DNA of 29,284 bases from Bolinopsis microptera (lineage: Eukaryota; Ctenophora; Tentaculata; Lobata; Bolinopsidae), in NCBI RefSeq assembly GCF_026151205.1, contig NC_087079.1, positions 18,374,287 through 18,403,570 on the forward strand, read 5' to 3'. The first letter of the stretch is position 1; each line of letters begins with the position of its first letter. Shown piece by piece: positions 1 through 9,507 of the stretch. Below the pieces are notes generated by a model that worked only from the letters and a program-made list of their open reading frames with translations, did not search any database and had not been told where the DNA came from. A program made the translations under genes and the position numbers.

Positions 1-123
1 TATCAATTATTCCATATTTGGTGAGATGGAGAGTTGAGAGAAAGAGCGAGCTGGAGATGGCCACCGCTTTTAGCAGACCTATGTTAGTAGTAGTACCGTC
101 TAATTGTCTGGTAAAATACTGAA

Positions 124-257
124 CAAATTACAAAGAGTTACAAAGACTACAAAGAGCGGACAAAGACTACAAAGAGCGGACAAAGACTACAAAGAGCGGA
201 CAAAGACTCGGAATTACAAAGAGTTACAAAGACTACAAAGAGCAGACAAAGACTCGG
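124..257 (+). repeat. 20-bp tandem repeat with higher-order duplication
   Basis: The unit CAAAGACTACAAAGAGCGGA occurs three times in perfect tandem at about 141-200. A longer block beginning ATTACAAAGAGTTACAAAGAC occurs on both sides (about 127 and 213), so the array has a second level of duplication. All copies are built on an ACAAAGA core. Confidence 0.9.
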
Positions 258-498
258 GCTGAAAAGCGAGAGAGATAACAGAAATTAGCGGGGGCACGGT
301 TATTTGTAACATGTAACGTTACTCCACATTTATTAATGGGTATATAAAGTTAAACGCGAGTGAAAGTAGCCTGGAGGTACTTATGAGCTGTGGGTGTTAA
401 AGTATGGGCTACTTTAGCAGGGTCTGTTCCGGTGTCTTCTTACTGGTGCTGGTGAGCACTGTGCTAGTTAGTACTTACGTATTGTTACGAGTTAGACT

Positions 499-577
499 CA
501 CTAAATCTAACTAAGTTTAACTAAGTTTAACTAAGTCTAACTAAGTCTTAACTAAGTTTAACTAAGTCTAACTTAGT
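499..577 (+). repeat. 10-bp tandem repeat (TAACTAAGTY)n
   Basis: About seven to eight near-identical copies of a 10-bp TAACTAAGTT/TAACTAAGTC unit stand in tandem, with one copy carrying an extra T. No coding potential. Confidence 0.85.
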
Positions 578-960
578 TCTGCCCAGACTAAATCCAGTTT
601 GTTTTTAAAGTTTTAAAGGAACAAATTGATACATTATAAGAGGGATTGCACGATGAAAGATGGTTGGGCAGATATATATGGAACTAAGCCGAAACTGTGT
701 CTTTGCCAATATAATATTAAATTGAGGTTTAATAACGTGCCACTATCAAGATATACGGTAGATAGCATAGCTTAGTATATATCACTATTAGTACTATATC
801 AAACTTGCACTCCCAAGTGCACTCCAAACGTGATCACGGTAGTATGTGTGGGCGGTTTTTCAAATCAAATCATCTAATTGTTCGATAGTTTTGCTTGCTG
901 TGCGATATTGTGATCGATATTGCTCTTATCTTATTAGACTAACATACTATGCGAATTGAG

Positions 961-1023
961 CGCATTACATGCCGCATTACATGCCGGCTGCCGCATACAT
1001 GCCGCATTACATGCCGCATACAG
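961..1023 (+). repeat. 12-13-bp tandem repeat (GCCGCATTACAT)
   Basis: Five imperfect copies of a CGCATTACATGC-type unit, some shortened to CCGCATACATG, follow one another with one interruption (GGCTG). Confidence 0.8.
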
Positions 1024-2708
1024 GTAAACTTACTAACTTAGCATTATCTATATCTCGTAGATCTTGACCGTAATTAAACTGACAGCGATTTATTACCAAT
1101 ATTGGCATGAGTCCTTCATGAGCACAGATTGATAACAGAGTGCAATTTGAGCGTCGGCACCTCTAGCTCTGGGGTGTTTAGTCCACTCGTTTTATGACCA
1201 GAGTACGATTACGAAGTGGGGGGGGGGGGGAAATCCCTTCAGTAATACGAGCTTAAGTTCCGTATTGCCACTACTATTTACCTAGATAATGAAGGTTGGG
1301 AATTATAGTACTCAGCAGTCCCTCTTAGTCCCAACCATGTGCTATTAATAATGTGCTGTGATCAGATGCAATAGCTAAGCAGGTATCAGAGAAGGTACAG
1401 TGCAGTAAAACCCTGATTTACCGCGATTTTAAAACCCTGATTTACTGCGGCCATTTCCTTTTCTCCAAGGTCCACGGGAGATCGGGATTTTCCAACAAAC
1501 TATCTTAGTAGGTACAGTAACTACAATAAGTAACAACAATAAGTAACTAATAATAATAACTGGCAACTACAATTCACTACAACATCTCTCTACACACTTG
1601 AGAATAAGAAGCGTCTAACGAATACCATTGAACTAACTGTAGCGAGTACAAATGTGATCGAAGTCGAACACTTGACAGTTTATATATATAATTATATATT
1701 ACAGCTTGTCACTGTATATTATGCAGAATATCACAGAAGTGTGCCGGTACTTGATATGCACTTGTTAATCACGTCCAGTACGTCGTACTAGTCCAGCTCT
1801 ATAAAAGCAGCTTACTCTCGCTGCCACTAATTATATGTCGAGGATAATAACATGTTGTAGCTGACTTAACTGTCTCATTTACTGAGATGAAATTTAAAGG
1901 CCTGCGAAAGTTAACTTTTGGATATAATTAAGGATGGAAAGGATAAAAATGTTTTAAGATCCTCTTGAGAGGGAAGCTTTCCTTTATAAATACGTCAAAA
2001 TAGGAAAAGTTTGACTTGGTATTGTAAGCATTAAACGCGATTGAGAATGTACACAAAAACCAACAGGATATTTTATTGTTTCGGGCTATCAGTTTTAAAA
2101 GCTAATATATCGAACAATGTGTCAACTGTGTCAAACGGATACAACCAGTTATTCTGAATTTTCTTGTAAACTAAAACATATTGAGAACCTAATGAACAAA
2201 ATGAACGTAAATGTGGACAATGAAAATTCCAAGTGGTCGGCGTGCGAAGGAATTATAATTTGATTACCGTTATATCAACGATCCCAATGACGTAGAATGG
2301 TAGCTCTGTTTAAAAGATTCGATACACGACTAAATTACAAGTAGCTGACTACTGAGTGGAGCCAGGAGCTCAGGAGCAACATAATAATAACCACCTCTCG
2401 TAATATGATATATCTTCAACATTCATTGCAACGTTAATTTAGCAAGGTCTCAGAAACTAACCATCATATTTTACCAATGATGTACCGTAGTTTAATGATA
2501 CGTACACTTCAACGGAAGACAAAGGTAAAACAGGCGGCGGATACCTATCTATAGATAAGTTCAAAGAAACACAAAAGTCACAACTACGTGCATTAAGTGA
2601 TGGTCGTGATGGCCTGGCCAACTCACCAGTCGTGATATTGTGTGTAGTGTATAGTTGCTCGTCGCCAGATTGATTAATATGCAGGAGGTTATCATGAGCA
2701 CGTAGTTA

Positions 2709-2865
<157 letters not shown>

Positions 2866-4550
2866 GGAGGCGATGTTGGCAACCCTCCAAGTTATTTCGT
2901 TTAGTGGAATTTAACAGTTTAGTGGAATGTTTAGTGGAATTATTGAAGTTTTTTGACAGTCGAGGAGGAGGGAACTAATGAACTATGGAACTGAGACAGC
3001 TCGATTTGAAGTGTTACTCCATTCTCTGGGAGAATGAGAAATGCTAATCAGGTGACCAAATTTGATGAGGTATTGAGTAGTTAACAAGTTGAGCGGATAT
3101 CTTGTTAATACGATTAAACTGGTAGAATTCTTGATTAAGTGATGGGAGACGACCTTTGTAGGTGATTAAACATTGAGAATGACGATTAACGATTTGGCAC
3201 TGCACCAACTTACCAACTATTAAACAGATTGGTCTGCAGAACTCACTAGTTTAAGTAAACCACTATGTTAGAGAGAGGGGACCTGCACTTAATACATATT
3301 AAGTAATACGACCCCACTCTTTCAGATGACTCATGACAAAATAACCATGAGCTAGGTTCATGAGAGTGGCGTGAAAATAATCAGGCTCAACAAACAAATC
3401 ATCTCAAAAACATATCCACCCTAACAGAAGAAATCACTTCTATCACATCGTATAGGAATCATAGGAGGTTTTATTGACACACACAACACACTAAAATTAT
3501 AAACATAACGCCAACAAGGCGACCAACACAGAGCCATACACAAAAGATGTGATTATCACAGATGTTGCAATAAACAATAGTTTGTTATATCATCTGACGT
3601 CAGACCAATGATAATCCAGTTGATAAATCGATATTTAAACTTCATGATTATATTATGACGACAATAAACTCTGTTTCTATTAGATCGTCTCTAACAATGG
3701 TCTAGGTTTCTTTTTTATGGGCAGCTATTGGCTTAGGAGTAATAAGCAGGGCACATCATTGTCACCCTTCTTTAAGTAGTGGAGTTATTTGATTTCCCAT
3801 TCCAAAGATAATCGAAATTAAATTGGAATGTCACAGACGTATCTGAAGATAAGCAGGTAGGGAGCCATTAATAACTAATGTGCTTCAATGAATGGATTAT
3901 TGGCAACTTTATATAATGATCAATCAATGACTAAAACTTGTTTCAAACCTACTAGTACCATTAAAATTACCGTAATTTAGATACAGTTAGTCACATTTAT
4001 CATTTGTAGAACATATCCAGTATTACTGACCAACATGACATTTGATGTGGCATTATACATTATGTATTAGACCTGTATTTTAAAGGCATTGTACCTTTAT
4101 TTTGAGGTAAAACACTATATACAATGGGTAAACTATACCATATACATAAGCCAGGGCCAGGGGAACGACCTGGATTCCATTCTAAGAGAAGCATGTTTCT
4201 TATGAAAATTCCTGATGATTCCGTAAATACGACAACTACGAAAATACTCTTTTTAGGTATTTTCTCTCTCTTTACAGTATCTTCTAAAGTTCATTACATA
4301 ATATACTGTAATACTGTGTAACTAGCACGAATATTTATTGCTGTAGAACACTTGACTTTATATATTTATCAATCTATTTAACTCCAAGAATTTTGAGTCT
4401 GAAATGTCAAATTATGTGCAATGGTGATCGATAATTGATATTATGATAGTTATAGGTGAACAAAGGGTTCAGCCTCTCTAATGTCAGTATAGAGATATTA
4501 GCTATACCGTTGTCTTGTGAATGAAACAATAACATTTCATAAATGAAGTA
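2866..4550. other. Non-coding stretch, nothing recognised
   Basis: There is a short triplicated TTTAGTGGAAT motif at about 2899-2941, otherwise no repeat array and no convincing coding frame. The plus-strand 65-codon frame at 4124-4321 starts with a real ATG, but it has no recognisable domain and its second half is low-complexity AT-rich sequence. It could at most be an unrecognised small exon. Confidence 0.5.
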
Positions 4551-4555
4551 AAATT

Positions 4556-4561
4556 ACTTAC
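4556..4561 (-). other. Consensus 5' splice donor (GTAAGT)
   Basis: Minus-strand GTAAGT directly follows exon base G at 4562, matching the metazoan donor consensus in full. It is the main support for the adjacent MGC exon being part of a spliced gene. Confidence 0.5.
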
Positions 4562-4766
4562 CAAACACACAAACAATTCGTCTGTTAGTCGCATGAACTT
4601 TACTCTTCCTGATACCAGTTCCGACTTTGATGGCAACGCTTATCCGAGAGCTTCTAGTGGGTTTTTTTGCTTTCTTTAACGGTACTATCTCAGGAGTTTT
4701 ATCACACTGTACATCGTTTTTAACCGGGTCTATCTTCTCCTTGGCCTTGCTTTGAAGACAGCCCAT
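4562..4766 (-). CDS. Putative first coding exon of a lipid-anchored protein (MGC N-terminus), ends at a splice donor
   Basis: On the minus strand an ATG at 4766 opens a 68-codon frame whose first residues are MGCLQSKAKEK. Gly2 and Ser6 fit an N-myristoylation signal, and Cys3 fits a palmitoylation site as in the SH4 region of Src-family kinases (for example Lyn or Yes begin MGCIKSK). The rest is basic and shows no domain I recognise. The exon is judged to end at 4562 because the genomic sequence continues G|GTAAGT, a consensus 5' splice site; the frame would run only two codons further to a stop. The exon ends in phase 1. A minimal upstream ATG-TAG lies in the presumed 5' leader. Downstream exons were not identified. 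Whether the gene is a Src-type kinase or another lipidated adaptor cannot be decided here. Confidence 0.45.
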
Positions 4767-4794
4767 AACAACACATTCATGAACTTTGGGCTAC

Positions 4795-5016
4795 ATGTCT
4801 GAAGGAAAACAAATTTTGAAACAATTGCAATCATTTGAAAGGATCTCAGCTGTATTTGCCATAGTTAATCACTTTAATGAGATATGCATATTTGACAGGG
4901 GTGATGATTTTGATGATGAAGATGAGGAAGTTGATGATGAGGTGGAGAATGTATCGAGGAAGAGGTTTCAGAAGAGTGAGCTGAAAAGAAGACAAGATTC
5001 TATTCTAATTTATTGA
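4795..5016 (+). CDS. Putative acidic terminal exon or small ORF
   Basis: A plus-strand frame with ATG at 4795 ends in TGA at 5016 (73 codons). Its second half is a strongly acidic run (DDFDDEDEEVDDEVEN) followed by a basic tail (SRKRFQKSELKRRQD). A pyrimidine-poor but possible acceptor, TTTGACAG, sits at about 4893-4900 just before the acidic part, so the acidic part could be a terminal exon with the ATG-proximal part intronic. An AATAAA signal follows at 5033-5038. It is divergent to, and possibly overlaps in introns with, the minus-strand MGC exon 28 bp away. No family recognised; acidic low-complexity sequence is weak evidence for a gene. Confidence 0.3.
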   Translation: MSEGKQILKQLQSFERISAVFAIVNHFNEICIFDRGDDFDDEDEEVDDEVENVSRKRFQKSELKRRQDSILIY

Positions 5017-5032
5017 TTATTATATTTATTGA

Positions 5033-5038
5033 AATAAA
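5033..5038 (+). terminator. Polyadenylation signal AATAAA
   Basis: A canonical AATAAA lies 17 bases after the TGA of the acidic frame. In AT-rich DNA this can occur by chance, but its placement fits a 3' terminal exon. Confidence 0.3.
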
Positions 5039-6116
5039 CATATAATATCCATTACTCCAGGAGTGATGACAGGATTATATATAAAAGAAGAAAAAAAAAT
5101 ACGCATATTTGATTATGGAATATTGGTATAGTAAAAATTATCCAACTAAACTTTAATTTCGAGGTGTTCAACATTCTATGGCAGAAAAAATAATGTGTTT
5201 TATTCCTTAGACCTGATGATTAATTGCATGGGATATTCAGACCAACTTTGATTTTCAATTTTAATTTGTATGGGGCTGTGCATCTTTAACATCAACAACA
5301 GAACCACATTATTATTATTAAATTTTTTTTTTTTTAAATCAATAAACTTTCAAATTGTTACACAAATACATCATTTTATTTCAAAGAAAATATCGCCGAA
5401 TGACCTTACATGCCTTGACAAGTGACCGAGTGTAAACAAAATAAGGGACACCGAAACACCAGTTGACCAGTAAACTGATCATAGCAATTACATCGGGCCC
5501 TAAATGCACCTATAAGTGAAGCGATGCTGCAACCAAGGCATGCTAGGTTTATTCCATTGAACTAATAAGGTTACAGCCTAAAATATGAATATAATAAATA
5601 ACAATGTACCATAAATCATAATTATAAACACACTTTATTTAACATATTTTATTAATTATACTTTTTATCAATTTATATTTAGACAATATAGTTACATTAA
5701 GGTAAATTGTTTAACTGTCAGAGGATGTTATATGGTCGTTTAGAACTGTCCAGAGGTACTTAATTAAATGGGTTTTAAATCAAAATAGCAAATAATTTAA
5801 CTTACTATCCGCCATCTCCTTTTATTTATGAATAATATACAGTATACTCTTCATAAAAATTAATACGAATTCATGTCCGTTTATTTTATTCTTTTAACTG
5901 TCTTTTTAGATCTAATTTCGGTCTTTCATTGTGGGAGTTCCCAAATTTGTAGGTTGAGGATGCTCATAACATACATGAAGCTTGACTTATTATTCTTATT
6001 AAATCTAAAATAGCTAATAATTTAATAAATTATTAACAGGCCCCTTAACGTGGGCAATAATATTATTATTATTATAAAACAGGATCTTACCGACAAAAAT
6101 GATTCTTAAAAATACC
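5039..6116. other. AT-rich non-coding stretch
   Basis: No gene seen. Contains short poly-A, poly-T and ATT-triplet runs (about 5083-5098, 5309-5336, 6058-6074) and the first copy of a 90-bp direct repeat described separately. Confidence 0.6.
5896..5988 (+). repeat. Copy 1 of a ~90-bp direct repeat
   Basis: This segment, with the core GGGAGTTCCCA and the string CATAACATACATGA, recurs at 6484-6576 with small indels. The two copies bracket the decayed LINE fragment at 6117-6425 and end in the same ATGAWGCTTGACT string that starts the tandem unit at 6562. Confidence 0.75.
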
Positions 6117-6425
6117 TTAATGCGGTAAACTGTACCCTTGAAAAAGATTTTCCCAACATCTGTTGCATGCAGCTATATCTTTAATTTCGTTCAATTCATA
6201 TCACTTCTTAAAACCGATAACAAGTTCATTCTAGGTCTCCCCAATCTTCCAATGAATAAATTATCTGATTCAATAGCAAATGAGAGAGCCGTTTGGGCTG
6301 GGGTGTTCTCCATACTCCTGAGAATGTGTCCAAACATTTTCCACCGCTGGTGTTCAATACGCCGCGCTTGGATAACTTTTCAACTTTGCACCTTTCATAC
6401 AATGCTTTGTTGCTTATCATACCTT
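6117..6425 (-). pseudogene. Decayed C-terminal fragment of a non-LTR retrotransposon reverse transcriptase ORF
   Basis: Read on the minus strand with frameshifts, the segment gives NKALYERCKVEKLS, then RWKMFGHILRSMENTPAQTA, then LGRPRMNLLSVLRSDM, then LNEIKDIAACNRCWENLFQG and a stop. The order LY..C...LS, RRW..GHILRM, GRP and A..R..W is the usual C-terminal tail after the RT domain in many LINE ORFs (family knowledge). The pieces lie in different frames, so the fragment is broken. Upstream RT motifs are not visible, so it is also 5'-truncated or over-decayed. It is flanked by the 5.9/6.5-kb direct repeat. The longer open frame on the opposite strand (6138-6542) begins at TTG and is a shadow. 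Confidence 0.65.
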
Positions 6426-6483
6426 AATAATATACGCTTTATAAATTATATAAACAAATTGAAGTCTATTTTTCCAATGTTGT

Positions 6484-6576
6484 TAAGTGTCTCTTTAGAT
6501 CTGTTTTGGTCTTTCGTGGGAGTTCCCACATTTGTTGGTTGAGAATGCTCAACATAACATACATGATGCTTGACTG
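6484..6576 (+). repeat. Copy 2 of the ~90-bp direct repeat
   Basis: Diverged copy of 5896-5988, sharing the string from TTTTTAGATCT/CTTTAGATCT to CATACATGATGCTTGACT. It runs directly into the 149-bp tandem unit at 6562. Confidence 0.75.
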
Positions 6577-6830
6577 CTTTATTGACCCGGACAGGCACCG
6601 GGGGCAGACATCCCAACACCAGTGCGTTGGGACATAGTGTTGGTCTGCTTCAGGACGTGTTAGATCCTAGAGAAGCCGCCATCCCCTCTACTGCTTTAGC
6701 TCAGCGGCAGCATGAAGCTTGACTGCTTTATTGACCCTGGCAGGTACCGGGGGAAGACATCCCAAAATCATTGCGCTGACACATACTATTGAACTGCTAG
6801 AGGAAGTGTTAGATCCCAGAGAAGCCGAAT
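6562..6830 (+). repeat. 149-bp tandem duplication (two diverged copies)
   Basis: The unit starts CATGATGCTTGACTGCTTTA at 6562 and recurs from 6711. It includes the shared strings ACCGGGGGMAGACATCCCAA and GTTAGATCCYAGAGAAGCCG. The two copies differ at roughly one position in five by eye, and the second is shortened. Confidence 0.8.
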
Positions 6831-7561
6831 AATCGGGAAATCTATGAGTAATTTTTTTTGAAAACTGGCCACGGGCCTTGTAGGTTTACAACCTACCAGG
6901 ACGCGCGCCGAGTTGGACTCGTCGACGGTCCAATATATGGAACAGATATTTTACGAGTATCACCCGTTAACACGGGCCTAAATATTACATATCAATCAAT
7001 TACAATTCATTAATATTACCAATATTAAAAACTATCGAAAATATTCAAGAAAGTATTCTCTAAATGATGATAGACCCTGTCAAAATGTTTGTAAACTTTT
7101 AACGGTACCCTGCATTGCAGTTTATTGTAAACTATAGTTAGTTACTATAGACGCCACCATATATATAATAGTCTATACTAATAAACGCCATGTTTTGGCA
7201 CAGATTTTTTTTGTTTCCGATTTTAATAAATTTTGTACCAAAAGTTGCCTTTAAGTATGAATAATGCAAATCTATCGTGCAGCAAGATAAGGTCGAGCTT
7301 TATGTGGGCCTCCTGTTCATTGCAAGTGTGTAAAAGGACAAAAATAGGTAATTTATTGCTTAAAATGCCTATAACTCCTAAAATATCAAATAATTTGAAA
7401 TAATTTTTAAATGATCATAATTAGATTATCATGATCAAACGCAACCAATTTTTTTCAAAAATACACACAAGTTAACAAATTTTTGACCATTGTTAATGAT
7501 CTGGCCCGAGGCGCGCCATAACATTTCGAGAAGAAAGCGGCGCGCGCTACTTCGAAGAAAT

Positions 7562-7687
7562 TTTGTAGCGCGATGCGTTACTGTGTCGCGCCGCGCACTC
7601 AATAAGGCCAAGGCTTTTCACAGCTAGATCGGCGAGATGCGCTATTGTGTCGCGCCGAGCTGCCATGAATCGACATCGTCAATTAAA
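7562..7687 (+). repeat. Copy 1 of a ~125-bp GC-rich repeat (also at 8119-8236)
   Basis: Begins TTTGTAGCGCGATGCGTTAC and ends ACATCGTCAATTAAA. The same start and end recur at 8119 and 8236 with mismatches and a short indel between. Just upstream (about 7513-7560) the complementary string GGCGCGCGCTAC makes a shorter hairpin with the repeat start, so this copy too looks like part of a foldback. Confidence 0.8.
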
Positions 7688-7984
7688 AGAAATTTATACG
7701 AGTAACATCCGTCAAACAAATTTTAAAAATAATATTACTTTAAATCTTAATATTATATTAGTACTATATCAAACGTTTATTTTTGCTGAGCTGCACTGAT
7801 TGCGACTTCGCTTCATAACATTCAATTTAAAACAACGGATACTGTAGAAGTTTTAGCATTTAGACCAAAAACTAAAAATTTGCCTTTTATTCGTATTTTT
7901 AGACAAAAATCAAAATAAGAAAACAAATTTTGTGCTAGGTGTTTACAACTCAAACCGTTTATGACTACCATGTACCAACACAAA

Positions 7985-8240
7985 TTTTTTGAACTCGCGA
8001 TGTCAATCCTTTGCAGCTCAGCGTCACAATGGTGCATCTCGCCGATCTGGTTGCGAGAAAGATTATTTGATGCGCAGCTCTGCCCAGTAGTGCATCACGC
8101 TACAATAAAATATATTTTATTTGTAGCGCGATGCGTTACTGTGCCGTGCCGCGCACTTAATTATGCTTCTCGCTAGATCAGCAAAATGCGCTACTTTGCC
8201 TCACCGAGCTGCGATGAATTGACATCGTCAATTAAATATT
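7985..8240. repeat. Long imperfect inverted repeat (foldback), ~125-bp arms
   Basis: The left arm (7985-8111) is complementary to the right arm (8112-8240), centred in AAAATATATTTT near 8112. Matching landmarks, moving inward: CGATGTCAAT / ATTGACATCG, GCAGCTC / GAGCTGC, GCCGATCTGGTTGCGAGAA / TTCTCGCTAGATCAGC, GATGCGCAG / GCGCAC, GCATCACGCTACAATAAAA / TTTTATTTGTAGCGCGATGC. The two open frames in this stretch (7822-8037 and 7961-8176) are by-products of this structure. Confidence 0.8.
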
Positions 8241-8366
8241 TTATCCACTTTTAGTACTACAACTTTAAGTACTACTCACAATCTTCGGGTGAAGCAAATA
8301 TAATAATGCGCGCCGTGGATTGTAGGTTTATAACCTACCACACAGGAGGAGCAAAGTGCAAAGAAA

Positions 8367-8600
8367 CTGTCACTAACTGCTACAAACTGCCACTAACTGC
8401 CACAAACTGCCACTAACTGCCACAAACTGCCACTAACTGTTACAAACTGCCACTAACTGCTACAAACTGCCACTAACTGCCACTAACTGCCACTAACTGC
8501 TACAATCGCGCCCACGCACTGCGCGCGCAGTTTGCAGCAGTTAGTGGCAGTTTGTAGCAGTTAGTGGCAGTTTGTGGCAGTTAGTGGCAGTTTTCTGCAG
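8367..8600. repeat. Inverted pair of 10-bp tandem arrays (giant hairpin)
   Basis: The left array (about 8367-8505) alternates CACTAACTGC with YACAAACTGC for about 13 units. The right array (about 8527-8600) is its reverse complement, GCAGTTAGTG alternating with GCAGTTTGTR, for about 7 units. They are separated by a GC-rich spacer of about 22 bp containing GCGCGCGC. At least 75 bp of near-perfect stem can form. Confidence 0.9.
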
Positions 8601-9086
8601 TTGCGCCGAGCCTTTTAGCGATTTGTCTTTGGCGCCTTACATGCCACATGACTTATTGACATTGTATAATTGGTCTAAAAACAATTTTGTATTATTAGAA
8701 AATATATGAATTTGGGACAAAATAATTTACTATCAAAGGAAACAAATATTAACTTTTTGACAAGAAAAGCGATTACCAACTAATACTACAGTTACACAAA
8801 CACTGCATGGCAATACGATTACAAATTGTTTAAATGTTAAATCCGGGTATCGCTATTAGTATTGTGCTATTGTGCCAAAATTACAATATTATATGGTCAA
8901 TCGTAATCATTTGCAATTTGGAAGACCCCTCTGCTGATATGTAAACGACTCCTTATACTAACTTGATTGTAGCAAACCGCGTGATGTTTATTGATCATCA
9001 GTTCGATAGGACGATAGTTATGAGAAAAGTTACAAAACTACAATTTCCATTACCAAAGTTTTAGAACTAAACGCTTGATTGAGGGT
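8601..9086. other. AT-rich non-coding stretch, nothing recognised
   Basis: No repeat array, RNA gene or coding frame that I can support. Confidence 0.6.
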
Positions 9087-9401
9087 TCAGAACTTTATTT
9101 GAATAACAGGGCCTCCCACGGATTGAACAGTTTTGTGCGGAGAAAGAAGTGAAGAGAGTACGAAGCCAAAGAGTTCTCCGAAAATTATTCCAGCCAGCCT
9201 CGCCGCAGCAACGCCAACAGCAAGCAGGGACTTATCCATGCAACATATATAAGTATATACAACGCTGACCCAGAATGGACATGCCACGGTACCACTATAA
9301 TATTTGCTTCGATTCTCCGTGATACTGATAGCACTAGCAGTAGCAGAATTTGCTGCTTGTAATTCCTGGGCGTTGCTGAACCTGTCATTCCGCCCTATCT
9401 G
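9087..9401 (-). CDS. Hydrophobic open frame, possible terminal exon of a tetraspanin-like membrane protein
   Basis: The minus strand is open from 9401 to a TGA at 9087 (104 codons) without needing a start codon. Possible acceptor sites (CCTATAG, AATGACAG) lie at its upstream end, as expected of a last exon. The C-terminal half contains CCMDKSLLAVGVAAARLAG followed by GELFGFVLSSLL. That recalls the fourth membrane segment of tetraspanins (an aliphatic run with E-L-x-G-x-V and a short tail), although an arginine inside the segment and an insertion are atypical. A minus-strand AATAAA overlaps the last codons. It could be a degraded exon or a chance hydrophobic frame; no other part of such a gene was found. 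Confidence 0.25.
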   Translation of the reverse strand, partial: QIGRNDRFSNAQELQAANSATASAISITENRSKYYSGTVACPFWVSVVYTYICCMDKSLLAVGVAAARLAGIIFGELFGFVLSSLLSPHKTVQSVGGPVIQIKF

Positions 9402-9499
9402 CTATAGGCATATTTTTAATCGCCATAATATTAATATGTTCAATGTTAAATCAATGTGTTTAACTTAATAAATACAAAAGCCTGAGCGAGGTTACCCAG

Positions 9500-9507
9500 G
9501 TAAATTA
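9500..9507 (+). repeat. 8-bp target-site duplication GTAAATTA (left)
   Basis: Directly abuts the left terminal inverted repeat of the 428-bp hAT-like element. The identical octamer follows the right end at 9936-9943. Confidence 0.8.

Larger units (their letters stand above)
1..2700. other. Non-coding stretch with small tandem arrays
   Basis: No open frame with coding character was found on either strand. The stretch is AT-rich and holds the tandem arrays listed separately, a run of 13 G at 1218-1230, and a short duplication around 1406-1449 in which a CCCTGATTTAC core occurs twice. Nothing here looks like an RNA gene or a promoter that I can support. Confidence 0.6.
6873..8340. repeat. Region bracketed by matching GTAGGTT..AACCTAC palindromes
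   Basis: At 6878-6898 the sequence TTGTAGGTTTACAACCTACCA is followed by GCGCGCC. At 8320-8340 nearly the same palindrome is preceded by GCGCGCCG, so the two ends are in inverted order. They may be the ends of a 1.4-kb non-autonomous element, but the palindromes are short and no target duplication is evident. Between them are AT-rich DNA and the foldback repeats listed separately; no gene is seen. Confidence 0.35.

Noticed and set aside
4124-4321. 65-codon plus-strand frame with ATG
   Set aside because: No recognisable domain and the second half is AT-rich low complexity; kept only as a possibility in the stretch description.
6138-6542. 134-codon plus-strand frame
   Set aside because: Starts at TTG and is the antisense of the decayed LINE tail.
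7822-8176. Two overlapping 71-codon frames on opposite strands
   Set aside because: They fall in the foldback repeat and have no domain features.
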